A DNA stretch of 64,000 nt. Source: Dysgonomonas hofstadii (GTDB lineage: Bacteria; Bacteroidota; Bacteroidia; Bacteroidales; Dysgonomonadaceae). The notes beneath the pieces were generated by a model. The model worked only from the letters and a program-made list of their open reading frames with translations, was not told where the DNA came from and did not search any database. A program made the position numbers and the translations under genes. Location of the stretch: the NCBI RefSeq assembly GCF_014196915.1, contig NZ_JACIEP010000001.1, positions 372,001-436,000 of the forward strand. The letters are read 5' to 3'. The stretch's first letter is position 1. The number at the start of each line of letters is the position of its first letter. Positions 54,796 through 63,141 of the stretch are shown here, in pieces.

Positions 54796-54822
54796 TTAAC
54801 TCAAAAAATGATACAAAAGTAT

Positions 54823-54830
54823 TACCTTTG
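54823..54830 (+). promoter_or_regulatory. -7 promoter element for the TPR gene
   Basis: TACCTTTG fits TAnnTTTG exactly, in the 87-bp gap before the TPR gene. A -33 TTTG is not visible at normal spacing. Confidence 0.4.
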
Positions 54831-54882
54831 ATCCGCTTTGGTGATCGTTGATTGTTACTTTTTAGTTAAAATGCAAATATAA

Positions 54883-56298
54883 ATGTCCGAAAAAGATATA
54901 ACACAGCTCATAAACAGATACGAACAAGCCCTGCATTCAGGAAAAATCCCATATTTCGATGCTGATGAATTCGGAGATCTGGCCGACTATTATGATTCGA
55001 AGGAAGATTTGAGTACTGTCCGGAAAATAATAGACGCAGGCTTGTCGATTCACCCGGGTAATACATTCCTGCTTGTAAAGAAGGCAAAGCTTGCCGTCTA
55101 TGACGGAGATTATGAAAATGCGTTGAACATACTGCAATCTTCAACCGAATATGATTTTGATTTATATCTTTTAAAGATTGAGTGCTATCTGCAACTGGAA
55201 GAATATCCTGATGCCTACAGGTTATCTGAAGAGCTTTTGGAGAAGGAAGATAATGAACCATTGGATCATGTACTTGCTGAGCTTGGTTTTCTGCATGTTG
55301 AGGCCGATTGCTTTAAGGAAGCTGCTCTTTATTTTGAAGAGAGCCTGAAATATAATCCTGACAATATAGAGGTGTTATCGGATATGGCATATTCCTACGA
55401 AATGCTCGGGGACTATGATAATGCAATCGTTGCAACAAATAAGATTTTGGATATCGAATCTTATACCTACGAAGCTTGGGTGAATCTTGGTAAATTATAT
55501 TCCCTGAAAGAAGAGTTTGAAAAAGCGATAGATGCTTTTGATTTTGCTTTGACCATAAATGATTCTGATCATAATATCCTGAAACTCAAAGCTCATTGTT
55601 TAACGCTTATGGGCAGGCCGGAAGAGGCGATTGTGATATTCAGGGACTTATTGTCTGTTGACCCGGAAGATACTTCTACTCTGCTTCTATTAGCGGAATG
55701 TTATCAGTCCTTGGAAATGTACGATGAGGCACTTGAGAGCCTCAATATGTATCAGTCAATAGAAGGTATAACAGAGGAGTTGCAATCTAAACAGGCTTAT
55801 CTCTATCTGCAGAAAGGAGACCTTAGGTTAGCTACATCCATGACGGAAAAGGGATTAGAGGAAAACCCGTTTTCTGTAGATATGAACATGATTGCCGGAG
55901 AAATCGCACTGAGACGGGGAGAATTTGATATTGCTGAAAATTACTATTTAAGTATATATATTGGAAATGAAGATAACTTTCAGTTATTAGACAGGCTTGC
56001 GATAGTGAATATAAAAAAAGAGGATTATCAGGAAGCGGCTTTTTACTCTGAGAAAATGTTGGCGCTGGACCCTTATAACCTGTCGGTTAAAGAGCGTCTG
56101 GCATTACTTTATTTTGAACTGGATGATAAAGGACAGTTTAATAGCATATTGGACCAGTTTTCTGACACAGAGTTGTTATCATTATTTGGCCTGATATATG
56201 CGCCTCAGTCTTCAGATTACTTTGACAGGGATATGTTGATCTCTTATTTAAATAAGGCGAGAGAAGCAAGGACTTTATTTAAAAATATGAAATATTGA
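54883..56298 (+). CDS. Tetratricopeptide-repeat protein
   Basis: The 471-residue acidic protein has no signal peptide and consists of about ten TPR units from residue 30 to 430, for example NPDNIEVLSDMAYSYEMLGDYDNAI, YEAWVNLGKLYSLKEEFEKAI, DTSTLLLLAECYQSLEMYDEAL and NEDNFQLLDRLAIVNIKKEDYQEA. TPR arrays mediate protein-protein contacts. No catalytic domain is present. The downstream tRNA has its own promoter. Its partner is unknown; the preceding membrane protein is a candidate from position only. Confidence 0.85.
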   Translation: MSEKDITQLINRYEQALHSGKIPYFDADEFGDLADYYDSKEDLSTVRKIIDAGLSIHPGNTFLLVKKAKLAVYDGDYENALNILQSSTEYDFDLYLLKIECYLQLEEYPDAYRLSEELLEKEDNEPLDHVLAELGFLHVEADCFKEAALYFEESLKYNPDNIEVLSDMAYSYEMLGDYDNAIVATNKILDIESYTYEAWVNLGKLYSLKEEFEKAIDAFDFALTINDSDHNILKLKAHCLTLMGRPEEAIVIFRDLLSVDPEDTSTLLLLAECYQSLEMYDEALESLNMYQSIEGITEELQSKQAYLYLQKGDLRLATSMTEKGLEENPFSVDMNMIAGEIALRRGEFDIAENYYLSIYIGNEDNFQLLDRLAIVNIKKEDYQEAAFYSEKMLALDPYNLSVKERLALLYFELDDKGQFNSILDQFSDTELLSLFGLIYAPQSSDYFDRDMLISYLNKAREARTLFKNMKY

Positions 56299-56409
56299 TG
56301 TATTTTCTTTGTGACTGTCTATTTTGCTGAAAATTAATGTTCTATGAGAAAATATATCTTCCCGGAAAGGATAAATCTGAAAATATAAGGTGATTTTTGC
56401 AATCATTTA

Positions 56410-56440
56410 TTTGGATAATAAATAATTTACACTACCTTTG
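56410..56440 (+). promoter_or_regulatory. Promoter of tRNA-Lys
   Basis: TTTG (56410-56413), exactly 19 bp, then TACCTTTG (56433-56440): a textbook Bacteroidetes sigma-ABfr promoter. The transcript should start about 56447. Confidence 0.8.
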
Positions 56441-56466
56441 CACTCGCTTTAATAAAGCAACAGGGA

Positions 56467-56539
56467 GATTCCGTAGCTCAGCAGGTAGAGCACATCACTT
56501 TTAATGATGGGGTCCTGGGTTCGAGCCCCAGCGGGATCA
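56467..56539 (+). tRNA. tRNA-Lys (anticodon UUU)
   Basis: A 73-nt cloverleaf: acceptor GATTCCG/CGGGATC (one G-U), D arm GCTC/GAGC, anticodon stem CATCA/TGATG with loop CTTTTAA (anticodon TTT at 56500-56502), variable GGGTC, T stem CTGGG/CCCAG with loop TTCGAGC, discriminator A. CCA is not encoded. The gene is alone, with its own promoter and terminator. Confidence 0.96.
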
Positions 56540-56541
56540 CT

Positions 56542-56586
56542 AAACAAGAAGCGGTAAATCATTGATTTACCGCTTCTTGTTTTTTT
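56542..56586 (+). terminator. Terminator of tRNA-Lys
   Basis: A near-perfect hairpin with 19-20-bp arms (AACAAGAAGCGGTAAATCA and complement) and almost no loop, followed by TTTTTTT. Confidence 0.92.
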
Positions 56587-56946
56587 AGTGTTTGGGAAGT
56601 ACTTAGATTTTTTGAAGTATTTATTTATAATTTATTAAATATTTCACTTTCAAAAAAGCGATTTTTAAATATATATTATACACGTTTTATAGTTAAAATA
56701 CCTCTCTGAAAAATCTAAGTAGTATAGTGGAGGTATTCAATTTTTCCGTATTAGGCACAATTCCATAAAAAGGAACAAATAAATAATTTAATTATAAATT
56801 TGATAAAATGGGCTTTGTGAAAAGATTTTTCTCATAATCGTCCTGATACCAATGCGTTATTGGAAGAATTGGAGATTGCTATTTCACATTCTTTTCGTAT
56901 TTTCGCTAAATAATATCCGTTATCACTCAATCTAATATCATTGAAT
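56587..56946. other. Intergenic region with a possible decayed small ORF
   Basis: The sequence is A/T-rich. At 56808-56913 an ATG frame (MGFVKRFFS) stops early, but a one-base shift continues as SHNRPDTNALLEELEIAISH and ends at TAA 56911. This reads like a frameshifted 35-residue relic. Nothing else is recognisable; the GH2 promoter should lie here. Confidence 0.35.
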
Positions 56947-59900
56947 ATGAGACTAACATTCATTTTAGTATTTCTATTAGTAATTACCAATATTACATCC
57001 CAAGTTCCCGAATGGCAGAATCCGGAGATATTTGCTGTAAACAAGGAAAAGCACCGGGCAACATTCTTACCTTACCCCGATCAGACATTAGCAATTCAGG
57101 ACAACTATAATTCATCGCCTTATTTCCAATCATTAAATGGCATCTGGAAGTTCAAGTGGACAGCCAAACCGGCAGATGCTCCTGCTGATTTTTATAAAGA
57201 AAATTATAATATCAGCGATTGGGCTGATATGCCTGTTCCCGGGAATTGGGAATTTAATGGGTTCGGCATACCTATATATACTAATATAACCTATCCTTTT
57301 CCTGTAAACCCTCCGTTTGTAGATGTGAATGATAATCCGGTAGGTTCATACAGGTACGAATTCGATATTCCGCGAAGTTGGGATGGACGCAAAGTATTTA
57401 TTCATTTCGAAGGTGGAACTACAGCTATGTATGTATGGGTTAACGGGCAAGAAGCAGGATATACCGAAAATGCGAAAAGTCCTGCCGAATTTGATATAAC
57501 CCCTTATATCAGGCAGGGTAAGAATACATTGGCTTGTCAGGTATACAAATATGGTGACGGATCATATCTTGAAGATCAGGATATGTGGCGCTTAGGTGGT
57601 ATCAATAGAAATGTATACCTTTATACTACCGCCCAGACCCGTATATCAGATTTCTTTGCTCATCCTGATCTTGACGCTAATTATAAGAATGGGGTATTTA
57701 GTCTTGAGGTTGAATTAAAAAACTATACGAATGAAAATAAAAATCAATCGCTAGAAATCTCCATATTAGATAAGAGTGGCAAAAAGGTATTCAATAAATT
57801 CCAGAAAATAGATATACTGGCCAATGCATCTAAAGAAGGCCAGTTCAGAGGTACGGTTTCCAATCCATTGAAATGGACGGCAGAAACGCCTAACCTGTAT
57901 ACTTTGCTTATAACGCTGAAAGATGAGAAGAATAATATTGTAGAAGTTACTTCTCACAAAATAGGATTCCGTAAGATAGAAATAAATGACGGACAGGTAT
58001 TTGTCAATGGAAAAAAGGTTTACTTCAAAGGTGTGAATATGCACGAATACAATTATAAGACCGGGCAGGTTGCTGACCGTGAAACGATGATGCGTAATCT
58101 GCAACTGATGAAAGAGCTGAATATTAATGCCGTGCGTACATCGCATTATCCTCAACCGCCGCTATGGTATAAGCTTTGCGACGAATATGGTATGTATCTC
58201 GTAGATGAAGCCAATCAGGAATCGCACGGATTGGGATATGGTCCCGAGAATGTATCTAATCGACCGGAATGGCTCGCTACCCATATGGACCGGATAAAAA
58301 GCGTAGTGGAGAGGGATAAAAATCATGCTTCGGTAATCTTCTGGTCTTTGGGTAATGAATCCGGTAACGGAAAAGCGTTTTTCGATATGTATGACTGGGC
58401 CAAGCAACGAGACATCAGTCGTCCTGTGCAATATGAACAGGCGCATCAGAAAGACAGGAATACCGATGTGTTTTGCCCGATGTATCCTTCATGGGAGTCT
58501 ATGAAACGGGATGCAGCGAAAGACCTCGGTAAACCTTATGTTATGTGTGAATATGCGCATGCAATGGGCAACAGTATGGGTAATTTTCAGGATTACTGGG
58601 ATCTGATGCGCAGCAGCAAAAACATGCAGGGTGGTTTCATCTGGGAATGGCACAATCACGGTTATCCAGCGAAAGACGATCAGGGAAGGTCTTTCTGGGC
58701 CTATGGTGGCGATCTCGGCGGATACAACCTTGTAAATGACGGTAACTTCTGTATGGATGGTGTTATCACCCCGGATCAGCAATATATGCCGCATACACAT
58801 ATTGTGAAGAAGGTTTATCAGAATATATTGTTTGAGAAAAAAGACCTGTATAATGGCGTTATAACCGTGATAAACGACTATAAATTTACCGATCTCACTG
58901 ATGATAACTATTATTATGAATGGGTACTTTTAAAGAATGGGAAGATCGATGCCGAAGGCAAATTTGAGGTGCTCGTTCCGGCTGATTCCCGCAAAGATAT
59001 TAAATTGAATATCCCTCAGGTGAAGGCCGAGGCCGGTGTGGAATACTACTTGCAGGTATTTGCCTATAACAAAAAAGAGACTCCGTTTCTTAAAGCCGGA
59101 TTCGAGGTTGCACGGGAAGAATTTGCTTTCGACTCTAATAACTACTTTGTAAACAAAACGAATTCCGGTTCATTAGATATAACTAAAGAACAGGATAAGA
59201 TAGTGGTTACCGTAGGTGCTATCCGATATGAGTTTGCTACAAACGACTCATCGCGAAGCCTTACTGGGTTTGAAAACAACGGAAAACGTGTGATGAATGA
59301 GCTACCACGGCTTAATTTCTGGCGGGCACCTACCGATAATGACTTCGGGGCAAACGACCAGATCAATCTAAGGCTTTGGGAAGTTGCAGGAGATAATATC
59401 CGTTATCATTTCTCGGGTAGCGAAGAAAAGGATGGAAATATAACTATTAAATACGAGTGTACATTATCGGCTGTAGATGCAATAGTAAACCTTACCTATA
59501 CTCTTAACAAAGACGGTAGCCTGACTATCGATTCCCATTATAAAGCCTTATCTGATAATCTTCCTGAAATGATGAGGTTCGGTATGATTATGACTTTAGC
59601 GAAAGACTTTAATGACTTTAGCTGGTACGGACGCGGCCCGCATGAAAACTATGTAGACCGTAATGCCGAAACATTTATTGGTATATGGAACAGTAAAGTG
59701 GAAGACCAGGCTTTCCCTTACTACCGTCCTCAGGAAACCGGAAACAAAACAGATGTAAGGTGGCTGGCTCTGAAAAACTCACAAGGTAAAGGTATATTAA
59801 TCGAAGGATCACAACCTTTGTCGGTAAGTGCGACTAACAACAGGCCGGAAGATCTCGATCCGGGCAGGACTAAGAAACAACAACATTGGTCTGATGTCCT

Positions 59901-60045
59901 TCCACGCAAGGAAGTTGTGTTGTGTGTTGATCTCTTCCAACGGGGACTTGCAGGGCTTGATTCGTGGGGTTCAAGACCGTTAGATAAATATAAATTTAAG
60001 AACAATGAGTATGCTTATGGATTTACCATAAGATGTTTACCATGA
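56947..60045 (+). CDS. GH2 beta-galactosidase
   Basis: The 1032-residue secreted enzyme starts at ATG 56947; a TTG two codons earlier is less likely. A signal peptide ends near NITSQ. Domain order is that of LacZ: sugar-binding jelly roll (about 25-215, ending ...DGSYLEDQDMWRLGGINRNVYL), an immunoglobulin-like domain, a TIM barrel with acid/base Glu471 (WSLGNESGNG) and nucleophile Glu535 (YVMCEYAHAMGNS), a second Ig-like domain, and a C-terminal beta-galactosidase small-chain domain (WYGRGPHENYVDR). The canonical IETHG is QESHG here. It likely removes beta-galactose from a plant or host glycan. It opens the second carbohydrate locus. Confidence 0.94.
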   Translation: MRLTFILVFLLVITNITSQVPEWQNPEIFAVNKEKHRATFLPYPDQTLAIQDNYNSSPYFQSLNGIWKFKWTAKPADAPADFYKENYNISDWADMPVPGNWEFNGFGIPIYTNITYPFPVNPPFVDVNDNPVGSYRYEFDIPRSWDGRKVFIHFEGGTTAMYVWVNGQEAGYTENAKSPAEFDITPYIRQGKNTLACQVYKYGDGSYLEDQDMWRLGGINRNVYLYTTAQTRISDFFAHPDLDANYKNGVFSLEVELKNYTNENKNQSLEISILDKSGKKVFNKFQKIDILANASKEGQFRGTVSNPLKWTAETPNLYTLLITLKDEKNNIVEVTSHKIGFRKIEINDGQVFVNGKKVYFKGVNMHEYNYKTGQVADRETMMRNLQLMKELNINAVRTSHYPQPPLWYKLCDEYGMYLVDEANQESHGLGYGPENVSNRPEWLATHMDRIKSVVERDKNHASVIFWSLGNESGNGKAFFDMYDWAKQRDISRPVQYEQAHQKDRNTDVFCPMYPSWESMKRDAAKDLGKPYVMCEYAHAMGNSMGNFQDYWDLMRSSKNMQGGFIWEWHNHGYPAKDDQGRSFWAYGGDLGGYNLVNDGNFCMDGVITPDQQYMPHTHIVKKVYQNILFEKKDLYNGVITVINDYKFTDLTDDNYYYEWVLLKNGKIDAEGKFEVLVPADSRKDIKLNIPQVKAEAGVEYYLQVFAYNKKETPFLKAGFEVAREEFAFDSNNYFVNKTNSGSLDITKEQDKIVVTVGAIRYEFATNDSSRSLTGFENNGKRVMNELPRLNFWRAPTDNDFGANDQINLRLWEVAGDNIRYHFSGSEEKDGNITIKYECTLSAVDAIVNLTYTLNKDGSLTIDSHYKALSDNLPEMMRFGMIMTLAKDFNDFSWYGRGPHENYVDRNAETFIGIWNSKVEDQAFPYYRPQETGNKTDVRWLALKNSQGKGILIEGSQPLSVSATNNRPEDLDPGRTKKQQHWSDVLPRKEVVLCVDLFQRGLAGLDSWGSRPLDKYKFKNNEYAYGFTIRCLP

Positions 60046-60697
60046 ACTGAATAGAAAAAGCTTACAATAATTCAGAGGCGTAATCCCGTTTTATCTGCGG
60101 TTTCATGATGTCGCATGTATATCACGGAAGTACTGCTAAAATCTGCTTTTTAAAATTCAAAAACAGCAAGTTATGTTCATTTGTGGATGTGAGGGATACG
60201 ACTTAAAAACAACTGGAGTTCGCTACTCTGCTTAGGATTTTATAGATTCAAATTTTTTATATATGCGATGAACGTCTAAAATAAACGCTTCAAATTTGTG
60301 TAGGTATTATACAATTAGAAATGAACAAATATTTATTTGCAATAGCATAGCATATTGTCAATGCTGTTGCAAATGGAATTAACTATCGCCTGTTTATTTC
60401 CTAAACTAAACAAAATTGGAATACTTTGGAAAATCAAATGCAGATGGTTACCTTTTAATGCTTTTCTTAACTCCCGGAATCTCAAAAGAGCACCTGTTTA
60501 ACATATTACAATATGAGTGCAAAATACATCATTAATTTTTATTTAGAAGGGATTGAATCTGCTAAAAAACAAAAATGTTAATGGTAAAATACCATAACAT
60601 GAAGCTAAAATATGAATAATATTATATATATTAGTTCATTATATTTGTAAATAAGCTGTTAACCTGATTATAATATTCAATTAATACTACATTAGAT
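60046..60697. other. 650-bp A/T-rich intergenic region
   Basis: No gene, tRNA or clear terminator is visible. The most distinct feature is an inverted repeat TTTGCAATAGCAT (60336-60348) / ATGCTGTTGCAAA (60361-60373), one mismatch in 13, with a 12-nt spacer. It could be an operator or a hairpin. Confidence 0.4.
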
Positions 60698-61582
60698 ATG
60701 ATACCGCTATATCAAAAACTACCCTTTGATAATACTAGATATATTAATTTTTATAAGGAAGATTTGCCACATTTCATTGTTCCGATGCATTACCATCCTG
60801 AAATTGAAATCATGTATATATTGCAAGGAACAGGAACACGGTTTGTTGGAGATCACATCGACCTGTATGAAGAAGGAGATGTTTGCATGCTGGGGCCTAA
60901 AATAATCCATGAATGGCGAAATGATGAGGTCTATTTTCGTAAAGATGCGGGATTAAGATCTTCTTGTTTATGTCTGTTTTTTACAAGTGATATTTTCGAA
61001 AAAAACTTTATTTCACTGCCAGAAATGGATAATATCCGGTTATTGCTTGAGCGTTCGCGCCGAGGTATTAAATTTATAGGGGAAACCCGCTCCCGGATAG
61101 GTGCTCTTATGGAAGAATCAGCAAAACAGGCAGGTGTAAATAAAGTGGTTAACTTTCTGAGAATTCTGGATGTAATGTCAACAACAGAGGAATATGAATT
61201 ACTGACCAGTGTAGGGTATACTGAATCGGTCAATTCAACAGACTTCCAGCGTTTCGATAAAATATACCAGTATATCATGAAAAACTTCTCTGAACAAATC
61301 AAGCTTGAAGAAGTTTCCGGTTTAGTAGGATTAACTCCTAACGCATTTTGCAGATATTTTAAGGGACGGACGAAGAAGACGTTTGTGCAATACCTTAATG
61401 ATATAAGAATAGGACATGCAAAAAAACTGCTAATCAAAGGGAGGATGAAAATATCCACCCTTAGTATGGAGTGTGGATTTAATAACCTATCTAATTTCAT
61501 AGAGCAATTTAAACGCTCAACAGGTATGTCACCCTCCGAATATCAAAAAAGGTTTGGAGTAAAAAACCAAAAAGCAATATAA
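60698..61582 (+). CDS. AraC-family transcriptional regulator
   Basis: The 294-residue regulator has an N-terminal cupin sensor (HFIVPMHYHPEIEIMYILQGTGTRFVGDHIDLYEEGDVCMLGPKIIHEW) with the His/Glu pocket typical of sugar-sensing AraC proteins, and a C-terminal double HTH (about 190-290; EEVSGLVGLTPNAFCRYFKGRTKKTFVQYLNDIRIGHA, ISTLSMECGFNNLSNFIEQFKRSTGMSPSEYQKRF). It should activate the adjacent carbohydrate genes (GH2, GH5-like, SusC) on binding a sugar. Its own promoter is not evident. Confidence 0.93.
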   Translation: MIPLYQKLPFDNTRYINFYKEDLPHFIVPMHYHPEIEIMYILQGTGTRFVGDHIDLYEEGDVCMLGPKIIHEWRNDEVYFRKDAGLRSSCLCLFFTSDIFEKNFISLPEMDNIRLLLERSRRGIKFIGETRSRIGALMEESAKQAGVNKVVNFLRILDVMSTTEEYELLTSVGYTESVNSTDFQRFDKIYQYIMKNFSEQIKLEEVSGLVGLTPNAFCRYFKGRTKKTFVQYLNDIRIGHAKKLLIKGRMKISTLSMECGFNNLSNFIEQFKRSTGMSPSEYQKRFGVKNQKAI

Positions 61583-61732
61583 AACAGTAATTGATAAAAT
61601 ACCAAAACTATTTGAGAAGATCATGGTAGTTTTCCATTACATCTATCCATATCTTTACAATATGAAATACTAGCCTTTTCAGGTAGCTTCATAAACACGA
61701 TTGATACCATTGAAATACATACAATAAACGGA

Positions 61733-62998
61733 ATGGACAGAAGGCATTTTATAAAAAAAGCAACTGCGACGGCTCTGACAGGAATTGCCTCTATAGATTT
61801 AATCAATTCCCAATCGTTGACAGATCATTCCTTTGATAAAAAGGAATATTCTTCAGTCTCGCCAAGAGCTATCACCATGTGGGACTTTTCATGGCTGGAA
61901 CGTCGTTGGCCGGGTGCCGGGTATGAAGATTGGGATAAAGCCCTCGATGAACTGGCCGACCGTGGATATAATGCCGTACGAATCGACGTCTATCCGCATC
62001 TGATAGCAAAAAATCCGACTAAGAGATGGATGCTTAACGAAGTATGGAATCAACAGGTTTGGGGTAGCCCCGATTTGAATGAGGTACAGGTTCAGCCATA
62101 TTTGAATCAATTTCTTGAAAAATGCGGAGAAAGAGATATTAAGGTGGGAATATCATCATGGTACAGGCAGGATACCGATAATACGGTTATGTCGATCACC
62201 TCTCCAGAAATCATGGCTGATTGTTGGATTAAAACATTGCAGTCTATCGAAGCGGATGGACTTTTAGATACAGTTATGTTTGTGGACTTGTGTAATGAAT
62301 GGCCGGGAAACCTTTGGGCTCCATATTTTTCCAGTCAATATCCGCATGTAGTCTGGGGGCAATGGTATAAAGATGAATCCCTGAAATGGATGAAAACTGC
62401 GTTGAAAATAATGAGAGGTAAATATCCGGAAATGCCTTTCTTATTCTCTTTCGATCATGGTGATGTGGAAAAATACAATGAAATAGATACTTCATTTCTA
62501 GACTTATACGAACACCATATATGGATGGTTTATCAGAACGGTAGTGAGTTCTACAAAGCAGTTGACTATAAAGATGGACAGTTCTCTCCTCAGGCATACA
62601 AGAATGTTGTTGCACGGGCTGAAAAATTATATAAAGAAAAACCCGAATACTGGCAACAACTCCTTGTTGACAAAATCGAATTAATGGGTAAAGTAGCAAA
62701 GCAAAACAAACGTCTTGTGGTGACTACTGAATGCTGGGGAATTGTGGACTATAAAGATTGGCCGTTGCTCAGTTGGGATTGGGTGAAAGAACTCTGTGCG
62801 TTGGGAACCATAACCGCTGCTAACACAGGAGCTTGGATAGGAATTGCAACCAGTAACTTCTGCGGGCCTCAGTTTGTCGGTATGTGGCGGGATATCGAGT
62901 GGCATAGGAATTTGACAAAAATAATCCGCTCTTCCAAACTCGATAAAACGATTACAGAAGATAATGAAATTGTACATAAATTACTAAGAAGAATATAA
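61733..62998 (+). CDS. Cellulase-like (GH5-superfamily) hydrolase with Tat-like signal
   Basis: The 421-residue protein begins MDRRHFIKKATATALTG, a twin-arginine-like signal common to exported Bacteroidetes glycosidases. A (beta/alpha)8 barrel follows: ITMWDFSWLERRWPGAGYEDWDKALDELADRGYNAVRIDVYPHL at the start, VMFVDLCNEWPGNLW with the likely acid/base Glu, SFDHGD, LYEHHIWM, and LVVTTECWGIVDYKDW with the likely nucleophile Glu. This matches the cellulase-like family related to GH5; the substrate is unknown. It lies between the AraC gene and the SusC gene, in the same orientation. Confidence 0.75.
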   Translation: MDRRHFIKKATATALTGIASIDLINSQSLTDHSFDKKEYSSVSPRAITMWDFSWLERRWPGAGYEDWDKALDELADRGYNAVRIDVYPHLIAKNPTKRWMLNEVWNQQVWGSPDLNEVQVQPYLNQFLEKCGERDIKVGISSWYRQDTDNTVMSITSPEIMADCWIKTLQSIEADGLLDTVMFVDLCNEWPGNLWAPYFSSQYPHVVWGQWYKDESLKWMKTALKIMRGKYPEMPFLFSFDHGDVEKYNEIDTSFLDLYEHHIWMVYQNGSEFYKAVDYKDGQFSPQAYKNVVARAEKLYKEKPEYWQQLLVDKIELMGKVAKQNKRLVVTTECWGIVDYKDWPLLSWDWVKELCALGTITAANTGAWIGIATSNFCGPQFVGMWRDIEWHRNLTKIIRSSKLDKTITEDNEIVHKLLRRI

Positions 62999-63141
62999 TA
63001 TAGACAAATTATCAGATTGTAAATAAGCTTAAATTTAATATCAAAACTCTAACTATTACTATGAAAATGGTAGACAAGGTCAATCCGGATATAAGCCCTT
63101 GTTAATCATTAGAATTATTAATCTATCAAATTAATTATTTT

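Noticed and set aside
56808-56913. Small gene upstream of the GH2 enzyme
   Set aside because: The coding-like stretch needs a frameshift between the ATG and the rest. I list it only as a possible relic in the intergenic entry.
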